This document shows, piece by piece, positions 12,580 to 22,659 of a DNA stretch of 64,000 nt. Location of the stretch: the NCBI RefSeq assembly GCF_001039355.2, contig NW_019773736.1, positions 1,424,122-1,488,121 of the forward strand, written 5' to 3'. The DNA is from Lingula anatina. Its lineage: Eukaryota; Brachiopoda; Lingulata; Lingulida; Lingulidae. Position numbers and translations under genes: made by a program. Under the pieces are notes generated by a model. It saw nothing but the letters and a program-made list of their open reading frames with translations. It searched no databases and had not been told where the DNA came from. Within the stretch, counting starts at the first letter, position 1. The number at the start of each line of letters is the position of its first letter.

Positions 12580-13149
12580 AACTGACATATCTAGTAATCT
12601 TGATGAGACCAATCATCAAGTGCATCTTATTTTTAATGTATCCCACCACGAACCATAATTATAAAAATGCATGTTTTCTTTCTAGTACAAATCCTACTGC
12701 AGCACGATTAACTCATGGGTAGTAGTGTAAGGACATTTTAATGTTAAAACGCTGGTGAACCAACACCAGTCACATACACCAGAACCAAATTGTAAAACGA
12801 GCGAATTAAATAGATGCTTTTCAGGTCACACCCTTAATTATTTAAGGTATATGACATTCACATATTTTGGTATTGATAAACTTTAGAGAGCTATATCAGA
12901 ATAAACATGTAGACTCTTAGTCAAAAGTTATCAAAATATATCTTCGAAATAAAAGGGCAGAAAAAGGGATTGGCACATTTTTATTTAGAACTTTTAGAAC
13001 TAACTTAAATAAGTTATATTCTCACGTGCGTCTTTTAATCGAAAAATCCACTTTGTCAACTTTAAATCTCAAACTTGTAAAGAACACTTGTTGAGAACTG
13101 CATGACTTGTACCAATCATTTACCTCAACAGTGATTTTTTTCACTAATA

Positions 13150-13162
13150 AGGTCTAAGGTTA
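13150..13162 (+). promoter_or_regulatory. DR1-like element, copy 3 (degraded)
   Basis: AGGTCTAAGGTTA, each half site with one change, inside the recurring roughly 130-bp block. Confidence 0.25.
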
Positions 13163-13219
13163 TTTCAGATCGGCAGATGTCACTTCACTATCAATAAACT
13201 TGTGTTTGATTGATAAAGG

Positions 13220-15340
13220 GGCTAATGGCACTTAAGCAGGGTAGATTGCAAATTGGTACAAAATGGTTGCAAAAATGTTTGAAAGCCTTAACTGTCAATC
13301 AAAGGATTGCGCTGGCCATTGGGGATCTGGATGTGGTTCACATATAACTAGCCTACTGTTGCGTTGGCTGTACGTGAAGTAACATTATTATACTGAAATA
13401 TCACAAGAGATATTTTCGACCGAATTTCCAGGAGTTGGGTGCGTTGCTCTGCGTTAAGGTTTCCGTTGACCACTACCAGCTGGCCTACACAAAGGTAGCC
13501 ACTACACCTCTGGGGGGACTCTGTGTTTCGTGACACCGGGATGCCACACAGGACAATATTCAACGACAGAGCAAATTAAACTCTGATATACATAAACGAC
13601 GTCTGATGAAGGTGGTTTGGCATATTTTATTTGACGAAAATAATACAACCGTGTGCATGCTTTTATAGATATACTCCATATATTCAGAACATTTTAGGCT
13701 GTCAGTGATGAAACCAAAATTATTTCATATATAAATAAAGGACAAACTGATAAAAATGTATCATTGAAAGGGTCAATAAATTAATGGTATTTCATATATT
13801 AATAAATGCTTAATAGATAGATAAATAATACATAAACAGATATTTGAACAAACTATCAGATAAAGGATTGAAATTATCCTTGATAATAAAAATAATAATG
13901 ACATTAAATTTTATGATAATACAATGTATGTATAATATCATAATATAATAATATCGCTTTTAAGATAAAATCAGTGTTACCCTTTAATACATTGATACGG
14001 CCTGAAACCATTGACATGCCGATACCTATTGAAATACTGAAAATTATCTCCAAAATAAAAGGGGACAATATCATTTTGTACAAATAGTCGAGGAACCTTT
14101 AAGAACTAACGTAACGAAGCAATTGCCTTTTTAACACCATGCTTTCTTAATTAGAGAAAATATTATAATTTGCCAATGAAAACTTTAAACTTAACAATAA
14201 TTGATTGTGTAAAGTATATGGTTGGTAGAATTCAAACATTTGTATATCAGCTTGTAGGATTTAGTTAAAATTAGTATGCAATTTTTCCAATAGGTGTCGC
14301 TATATGTAGGTTTAAATGCAGAAAAGATGGCTCCTCGAAAAAATATGTATGCTCTTTTTAGCTCTCTTAGCCGTTTTCTAGCCTAGTGTGTCGTTCAAAG
14401 TGCTGACATCCACGTTTTTAAGCAAATAAAAGTGGATGGAGTTATTATCATATTTGAAGAGCAACATTCAAAAACATGTAACGCAATTAAAGTAACGTGA
14501 TACTGTGGAGTGGCACAACTTTTATTATTTCTTTGAGGATCTGAAGCCAAACGCAATGGGCATTCTGTTTTCTGATTACTCCCTGATACTTTTCAAGAAA
14601 ACATTTGGTACCGGCTGAAATGTCATTGCCCTGGGTAATGGATTTTGATGGCGCACATCCATTAACTTAATGCTGAATTTAATTGTACTATTTAATCTTT
14701 TTTGCATTAACTCCATTGTTTGAACACGGAAATTCAGTATCACACCCAGAATAGCTCTTAAGATTTTTTTTTTATTCAAATGGAGTTCTTTCCGAAATAA
14801 AAATTTTGTAAAGCGTTCATCGTCATAGAGAAAAAGGTGGATTACACGTACCTGTATGTTTAAAGGCTAAGCCAGAAACTATACATCTACAAAAGCAAAT
14901 TAATGTGGATCATGCCATAACCCTGCTAGAGAAAAGACGTTCATATATTTCCTTGTTAACTCTGTTCCACTGCCAAAACCTGTAGGCCAAACCAATCCTG
15001 CTAGTAGTTTACATGTATATAAAACATGGTGGTGCTTCTAAACGCCAAAAAAAAAAGAAAAGGAATGCTGTTGTCTGTAGCTCTTTGTCAATGGCATAGC
15101 AACTAAGCTTTTTGTGCCATCTGTTACACCAAATGTGTCTTATATAGGGTCTCCGATTGCAATGTTATTGCTCTGGATAATGCACAGCCATATTCAGGAT
15201 AGACCATAGGATGTCGCTTTAAATACGGGATGACTAGTACATATAGTATTAAATCTATTTAAATATTTATTTTAATGTAAAAACGACTGTCCAAAACAAA
15301 ACAAAACTATGAACACAATTTAACTGATCTTGTCACTTTC
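13220..15340. other. Intergenic between duplicated units
   Basis: No gene is recognised. Sequence at about 14,290-14,390 reappears at about 24,855-25,090 (right edge of the integrase segment). Sequence from about 14,440 on matches about 6,170 on and begins the second copy of the 8.7-kb duplication. Confidence 0.6.
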
Positions 15341-15348
15341 TGTATATC

Positions 15349-15354
15349 TTTATT
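15349..15354 (-). promoter_or_regulatory. Poly(A) signal of pentraxin B
   Basis: AATAAA on the minus strand, about 255 bp past the stop of gene B, conserved with gene A. Confidence 0.5.
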
Positions 15355-15606
15355 GAACACTTGACATCTGTTCATAATAAAAGTAATATTTGTAATGAGG
15401 AAACAAAGTGAAGTTGCTGCTTAAAGATTGCTTCAAAGAGGGCGCCACCCCCATATTGCATGCAAGGATATTCAAGAAAAAGGTAACTAAAAATGAGAAA
15501 TGAAATGCCTTTAGTCACACCGGACTAATTCTGAGACCCTTAACTATACTAATGGATTCTTAAAATGTAAAAATCAGGCGGCATATTTTAGAAAACTGGG
15601 CAAAAT

Positions 15607-18600
15607 TTAACAATGCTCCTCGTATGTTGCGACCTTGAAATTTAACTTGGTGACAGTATCCCACGACACGAGACTCCCCTCGTTACTATTGGCACATATT
15701 GCCATACCGGGGATGTCGACTTTATCATGGTCCCAGACGTTGACGCCGCCCACGAACCCGACAAACGAAGGAAGCTTCACATACCCCCCGGGTCTAGCTT
15801 CGGTATGGGTGTGGCCCACGATCCACTCACCACCTGGAAAAATAAACAATGTTAATCAAAATATGTCATCAAAATTGGTACAGTAAATAAAAAACCACGT
15901 AGCGGATATAGCTGCGTGCTTAGATATACGGACAAGGAAATTATAAGATAAATATGTTTTAAAAAGAGAATGAACAATTAAATAAACGAACGAGCTTAAA
16001 AGGAGAACACAACAAAAAATGAATAATAATAAAGTAAGTATAACATTTATATAACCAAATAGGACTTTATGGTTATGCTATGCTAACTCTCCGTGTTGCT
16101 GGGGAATATGTCTTATTTTTTATTTATTGTTCAATTTTGTCGACTTCTGAAAAGTGAACACTCAATAGTTGTGAAGAATGTTTCATTTACAAAGACAATT
16201 GGCAGATTGTAGCTGGTAGAAATTCAAATCAACGATATACAGATGTTATAATAAGAACTTCCTGAGAATTTCAATTTGGAACATCAACTTTTGACTTTTA
16301 AAGTTTTAAATTAAAGGTCAGTCATCAGCATTTGACTTTTATATGAAACAATATAGGGTCAAAAGATTGATGAGAAATTGAAAAGAAACTATTAGTACGT
16401 TTATCATATTCCCGATTTGTGTTTCCTCGCTATTTAAGATTAAGGGCTAGTGCGTTTTTATGTCACTTCATATCTCTTACCACCGGGTATGTAAGAAGCA
16501 TTCACAGGGCGACTCAGAGCGTGGAGACCATCCCTGTAGATATTCATCTCTCCCTCGTTACTACTCCACATGACGCACATATGGTGCCAGTTCCCATCGG
16601 CCGGTAGGGGCGCTTCGGCATGAGGGCCCCCGTTCAGCACTCGGACGCCATTCAAAATCACGGAGTATCCGTGACCGGTAGGACTGTAGGCAAGCTCTAT
16701 ACTACGAGGATAGCGTTCTGAGCCGTAGGACAAAATAGGGCCGCTTGTGGTCCTTATGGTCTTAATCCAAATACAGATCGTGAAAGCGTCCAAATTGGGC
16801 GTTGTTGCCTGCAGGTGTGACCAGCGGAGAACATTTTGTGGTGCAGGAAAGTGAAGAACACGACTGCCACCTGAAAGAAAAAATGTACAAAATGAATTGT
16901 AATAATCTCAATAACAAAGAGTAGAGTTTTAAAAATTAAAACAAAAGCTGACATTCTATTCAGTACGTAAGTGAAATATTGTTGGCCATCAAAAGACTGA
17001 TTTGACAACACATATTTCGTCATGTTAACGTTGTTTAGTGTCTACCATAAGAATGGTTATGATGAATGATGTCGTTTCAAAATCTATACTCAAAAAATGC
17101 AATAGGTTGCTTGCCCAGAATGTGGCTGTTTTGTTGATGTTATTTTTGTAACGGAGCAAAATTGTCTTTTTGTTACTGCCTAAAAATACAACCATACAGG
17201 TATATCGTCAGCATGTTAATGTTCTTTTAATGATTCCTTTTTTTTCTTTCTCGTTATAAAGTAAAATTATAGCACTTATTATGTTTTTTTTTTCTTTGTC
17301 TGTTTGCATGTTTTTGTATTATCGCTAAAATGCCTACAGCATTCAAGCATCCAGATTTAATGAGGCGATGGGGAGGGTGTATTTCAATCTTTCTCTAAGC
17401 AAGTTTCGGTGATGTTTTAAACATGAATTCATGCGCCATTACTCGCATTTCAGGGATCACCTTTTTAAAAAATTAATATTCACAAGTCTTCTATTCCTCA
17501 ACTAGTTGCTGACCGTTGGACATTTGTGTTTTCAGTCACTCAAGATAACCATCTGCACCGCTTTATCCGCTACATTACGGTCTACTGATAGAGTTAATGT
17601 ACTTAATGAGTGATTGCACGATGTTTGCTGGGATCCCCAGCTTTTCTGTTAAAANCTTAACCTATCTTGTGGCTTACCTAAATAATTCCTTATGATGTAC
17701 ATGATTTTTTAAAAGAATATTTAAAATAATAACTTTTCAAGAGCTAAAAAATGCTATATTTTGGCAAAATTGCCAATAAAAGATCTGCCCCCATATCTCT
17801 AAAACTAATGATCCAAAATAAGAAAGCCAGTGGCTCACAATATCTTTTATGTTGATGGTTTACCACACCAAAAATTATTAAAATCTGCTGACCCCCACCT
17901 TGCCGCCTTCTGACTGATCTGTCTGGCTTTCTCATGGACGCGCTCTTAACACTTAGAAAATTAAATACTTATTTCATAGATGATATTGCATAAAATTACT
18001 GTGTGTGCTTGCGTACATAAACTATTTCCTTTTCCACTAAAACGCGCTCAGTATTTCATTAAGGTGACTATTACTTAATTTTCTTGGGTCAAAGCAGATG
18101 ACGATCGGTTCATGTGAAGGAAAGGTATAGTGGGGCGAATATTGCATGTAAAAAGTGACGGTAATGGATTGCAATTACAAATGACTATTTTTTTCCAGTC
18201 ACAATAAGTAATATTGCATTTTACTGCGCGGAAAGCCAAACTGTTTTAAAAGAGAGAACCAAAACTGCGTTCAGAAATATATTCTGAAGAGATTCAGTTT
18301 TTTTTTTTCGTCCAAAAGAGAACGAGGCAAAATATGTTAAAATACCTTTATGTGCAGATGTATTCAACTGCTCTTTGCTGCAGTCTTCCTCCACTAGGTG
18401 GAGTTGATGTCAAAATAATATTATAGACTGGCCTGGCCTGTGCCCCCCCTCCCCCCCTCCCCCTCCATCACGGCTCACTGTCACTGTAGATTTCCTGCTA
18501 GAGATATTTTCCGTGATTCTGCGTTTAAGATTGTCATTTTCACTGCACAAGATCTTCGTGGTCAAACAATAGCACTGAGGAATACTGCAGCAATGAGCAG

Positions 18601-19180
18601 TTGAAAATATTTGCACATTCAGGTATTTTAACATCTTTTGCCTCGTTCTCTTTTGGACGAAAAAATAACATCCAGATGAACTTATTTTCTATATTGCGTT
18701 GAGAAACTTTTCTGGCATAGGGCCATCTTTTGAAAGTTCAGTGATAGTATACATCTGTGTCAACAGGCAGCGAGAATCACGTTGCCCAAACCAAAAGGAA
18801 ATGGTCCTTAACTGAACAAATTTACAAACTTTAGTTGCCCCACCTTACAATTGTTTACCGTTACTGGGTGTGTGTCGTGTAGTAACCGCCACATTTCTCC
18901 TTTCAACAAAGTAAACTTATATCGAATACATGCGTTTCCTAAGGAAAATTGAACTGCAACTGCCTATTTCATAATACTCAGATTTAGAGGGATAGAACAA
19001 TGCAGTTAGATATACGAGTATCAAAACAATGCCTGGTGCGAACCACTATAAATTCAAGAAAACAACATTCTCAGTGTCTATTCCACAAATAGAAACTTCC
19101 CCATACTAACCTGGATAAGCTGATGAAAAAGCAACACAAGCAGCCAAGACCAACGTTCCACAGAGTGAATACCCAGTCAT
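15607..19180 (-). CDS. Short secreted pentraxin, gene B (three exons)
   Basis: Exons (minus): 19180-19111, 16870-16481, 15833-15607; phase-1 GT-AG introns; 228 residues. The signal peptide begins MTGYSLCGTLVLAACVAF. Exons 2 and 3 are nearly identical to gene A: the signature reads HMCVMWSS, the late Ca-ligand region reads VGHTHTEA, and the Asn-Ala-Ser site is kept. Differences from A are mostly single substitutions. Intron 1 differs more: it holds an N at 17655 followed by about 300 bp not found in A, and an inverted duplication at 18309-18660. Both copies have intact frames and splice sites, so both are likely functional. Confidence 0.88.
17655..17955. other. Non-homologous block after an N in gene B intron 1
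   Basis: Up to 17654 the intron matches gene A (about 9,065). After the N it carries about 300 bp unlike A, then matches again from about 17,985. It may be an inserted repeat or a misjoined contig. Confidence 0.5.
18309..18660. repeat. Inverted duplication in gene B intron 1
   Basis: Arms of about 84 bp, 18309-18392 and 18577-18660, are reverse complements with few mismatches and flank about 185 bp that includes a C-rich run. Gene A has only one arm (about 9,841-9,885). The outer part of each arm is host intron sequence, so the host sequence itself was copied in inverted orientation. Confidence 0.75.
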
Positions 19181-19228
19181 GATCAAAACCGACGTCTGTC
19201 AAAGCACACGTAGCTTGCACTGATCTAT

Positions 19229-19237
19229 GTATTTATG
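19229..19237 (-). promoter_or_regulatory. TATA-like box of pentraxin B
   Basis: CATAAATAC, minus strand, about 50 bp before the ATG, as in gene A. Confidence 0.45.
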
Positions 19238-19985
19238 TGTGATTATATGACACTGGGATCGCTCTACTACAGTGGGGTAACAAATGTATTGCATCATTTC
19301 GCTTGAAGTTTAACAACTGCTGGATTTCCTAGGTTTTTCAGTTGGTATTTTATTGCACAGTATTTATGCCAAGTTAGTTCCCTTAACAACATGTTTACAG
19401 AGCTGTGCTTTGCCCTAACGAAACGCATGTTATTATGTTAGTAATAACCTTAGGATAGCAGCGTGAAGTCATTATGGCCACCACCCTCTTGGGCATGGAC
19501 TGCTAAATGTGCAGTTATCTTTTGGGAGGTATGTTGCTGCAGGTTCTTAAGATACTTTGGATAAGACCAATCCTTGAGTCACTTTGTAGTGCGAATGGAT
19601 ATAAAAATAATGATCACAGCTGGTGCAATAATTTTGTCACCCCCTGTAGATTCAATGTCAAGTCATAAGTTGCAGACTAGACCTACATTACTATTTTTTT
19701 AAATACTGCTCAAAAGATTAATTGTACTGATGTCTCTACAGAAGCAGTAACAGCCCCAAAATTATCTCAAAAATGTATTTTTGCACGCTGTCTGAGCACT
19801 GGATTGTAATGAAATGTTTTTCTCATCGGTCTCACGTTCTCATTAATGTTTCTCATGTATTTTTTAATGCATTTCAAATATCCCTTAAAATATAAATTAT
19901 ATTTTGAAGTTATATTTCGAACCGTTATAAATGGATTAGTTCCTCCTTTTAAATTATATTTTTTAACTTTTTAAGACTAAAATAA

Positions 19986-20243
19986 GGCTTCGTTCACATG
20001 GAATGTCTATTTTCTAAAAATCTATTTTCTATTCGCGCTATGTTATGATCACGATCTGTGCCCTGAATATCCCGCCGCGTAATTACTGGCAGCTCGAGCC
20101 AGTTACTTATAGTAACTTATAGTAACTGGCTCGCGCTGCCAGTAATTACGCCGCGGGATATTCAGGGCACAGACCGTGATCATAAGACATACCGCGAATA
20201 GAAAATAGAATTTAGAAAATAGACATTGCATGTGAATGAAGCC
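19986..20243. mobile_element. Palindromic MITE, Harbinger-like, copy 2
   Basis: Same family as 10437-10687: full-length inverted repeat with the same termini and the same central TTATAGTAAC motif, flanked by TAA on both sides. The matching place in the A unit (about 11,490) is empty, so the two MITEs entered different sites after the duplication. Confidence 0.85.
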
Positions 20244-20577
20244 TAAGTGTTGTTGTTACTGACTTGACAGCTTTTTAGATACTAATTTGACATATCGACG
20301 TATGACACGTAAATAATATTCAAACCATCTTTGTGTCAATGACTAGTGACAAATTGGAATAATCAATAAATAACTTCATAAAAAAAGGCACATAAAGTAA
20401 TTTGTGCAATTGTCTATGCAGTTATAAGGGCTATTTATTTTTCCTGAGACACGTGCGTTTCTTCAGGGAAAAACTGCTATTATATCCCAACTCCAAATCT
20501 AAAACGTAAAAGAACACTGACTGTGAATCGCATAGCTTGTGCAAATCATTACCTGAACAGCGACTTGTTCTTTAAAA

Positions 20578-20590
20578 AGGTCAAAGGTCA
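20578..20590 (+). promoter_or_regulatory. Perfect DR1 element, copy 4
   Basis: AGGTCAAAGGTCA, a consensus direct repeat with one-base spacing, the type bound by HNF4, RXR or COUP-like nuclear receptors. It lies between distal exon D and pentraxin B exon 1. On the minus strand the surrounding block is also an open frame (about 20,553-20,700) ending in a CAG/GTAATG donor-like site, so a coding role for the block is a possible alternative. Confidence 0.45.
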
Positions 20591-21230
20591 TTTCAAGATC
20601 AGCAGATATAACATGATCATCAATATACCTGTGTTTGATTGATACAGGAACTAGTGGCACCAATGTGCTCACCACTTCTACGAACAAAGCGCCCCCTATC
20701 AAATAATTGTTCCTATGATAGCAAGGCAAGACAAAATAACTTAAAAACACAAAAACATACTTGTCTTTACGATGTACAGAATATACGTACAAAATTGATG
20801 ATGGTTTACAGCTAAATATACCCAAAGAATAATAAGTACAAGCATAAAATACTAAATAAATAAATGTCAAATGGATATTTTGCTGGTGAAGATACCACTT
20901 TAACATACCTTGTACCCAAGCACACACTCTATTTCTCTAATGAATCATACTTCAAGCTTCTTGTGAAGTCTGCTCTCTAATATATTTCAAAGTACGTATA
21001 TAAATATAATATATATCAAAATTACTCGCACTTACTGACACCAGAACGAAACGGAGAGGCATAAGGTACATGTACATTTAAGCAAATTGTTATCCACTTA
21101 CATATCGATAGGTAGAAGAGTCAATACCGATTTAAATTGCACCATGCCAATGCACACATTTCTTAAATATTCCCAATAACTTTAAATGGAGTTTTTGTCA
21201 GAACTGAAAAGCAACATATAAAAACCATAC

Positions 21231-21315
21231 CTGTTCCACCTGACCAAAGAGTAAACGCTCGACTAACAATACAAGAAGTCAAGACTAGCGCTGAAAGAAC
21301 TGAATATCCCAGCAT
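21231..21315 (-). CDS. Distal signal-peptide first exon D, orphan or alternative exon of pentraxin B
   Basis: An 85-nt exon, ATG at 21315-21313, peptide MLGYSVLSALVLTSC and on, phase-1 GTATGG donor. It is the duplicate of exon C but carries a 15-nt in-frame insertion (Leu-Trp-Ser-Gly-Gly) near the cleavage region. An in-frame indel with ATG and donor both kept argues for coding constraint. It has a conserved TATA-like sequence at 21374-21384. Pentraxin B exon 2 (acceptor at 16870, phase 1) is the nearest downstream compatible partner. Confidence 0.6.
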
Positions 21316-21373
21316 GACGGTGCCTCTCAAGACGAGAAGTAAGAGTAGGTACAATTATAACTGTGTCCCACAC

Positions 21374-21384
21374 TATTTATAATG
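21374..21384 (-). promoter_or_regulatory. TATA-like box of exon D
   Basis: CATTATAAATA on the minus strand, about 60 bp before the ATG, the same as at exon C. Confidence 0.5.
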
Positions 21385-21514
21385 AACTGACATATCTAGT
21401 GATCTTGATGAGACCAATCGTCAAGTGCATCTCATTTTAATGTATCCAAACACGAACCATAATTATAAAAACGCATGTTTGCTCTCTCGTAGAAATCCGT
21501 CTTACTTGGTGAAA

Positions 21515-21690
21515 TATAGAACACATTTTATGTTCTTTTTTGTGTTTTGTTTAGAACACAGTTACATGTAAATTCAGAACACTTTTTACGTGTTCAAATG
21601 TTACTTTTTGAGAACACTAAGATGTGTTCTAAAAGGAATTTAGAACACTTGCTATTCTGATAGTAATCTAGAACACTTGGTGTTCTTCAA
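21515..21690. repeat. Cluster of AGAACAC / GTGTTCT motifs
   Basis: At least six AGAACAC or inverted copies in about 175 bp, including palindromes AGAACACTTGGTGTTCT and AGAACACTAAGATGTGTTCT. They resemble steroid-receptor half sites but could equally be subterminal repeats of a transposon. Confidence 0.6.
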
Positions 21691-22659
21691 TAAAATGCAT
21701 TTATTTGTAAGAGGACAAAATTACAACAAAATTGTTACACACTTCAATATTCTTCACATCATTGATCGCTCTAAAGTTCTTAAGTCATATGAACCAACAT
21801 ATATGCTGATTACACAATATCAACTAAGTGTTTACTAAATCATCGTTCTGAATACAAGTAATTAACAAAGCTCAAAAATCATACATTGATAATTACATCC
21901 GCATCAGCTTGACTTGCCTAAAACGTATAACAAACGATCAGATTATTGAAAGAAAGTGCCAAACTTCTAGGCTAACCGTAAAAAATGAGCAAAAACACAA
22001 GCAACACAGGAACTTTTTCAGTTCAAATATCTTGAAGAATTGATTTGATTAAAGGTACATGTTTGTGTCACTTTGACTCAGTTAAAATGTCATTTTTGGC
22101 TTAAGCTCAGAGCTAATCACCTGTCGGTTTTGGTCTGACATTATGAGAACAATGACATGACAACTCTCAGGCACAGCATAAGCTTAGATCTTATCAGGAG
22201 ATAACATTACCAGTTACAGTTGATTGTTCATAAGATGTCTTATTGCAGCATTATTATCTGATAACTTTCACTTACTTTTTAACCAGCCTAATCAAGATGA
22301 CTGACACTATAAGCATGATGGTTTTGAAAAGGAAGAAAAACTCCTTTTCCTCATATTGCCCAGCAGCTTTCAGAGAGGGAAAATGTCTACAGGGTGCAGT
22401 ATTTATTTTGATGTTCCTAAGACTATATGCATGTTTGTGTAGCAACTTCTTTGTTATTGTTGTAAATTGAAATATTTGGATGTAAATTTGTTATCATATG
22501 AGTATAAACTAGGAGCCACACTATTGGTGAACATTCAAATTTAAAACCTAATTGGATGGAAGTTATGGTCCCTCTTTATCTGCAGAAGGCATAATGATCG
22601 AGAAATGTTTTTTATTTGTGACTTAATGTTTTTTATTTGTATCTTTGTATATTTTCCAG

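Noticed and set aside
13348-13563. 71-residue minus-strand open frame with a possible leader
   Set aside because: No similarity to the signal exons, no usable phase-1 donor in the right place and no recognisable domain.
20553-20700. Conserved minus-strand open frame around the DR1 block as an extra pentraxin-locus exon
   Set aside because: The copy at 13150 has stops in the same frame and the donor-like GT is lost in the 4,000 copy. No matching acceptor, signal or domain was found, so it is reported as part of the regulatory-type repeat instead.
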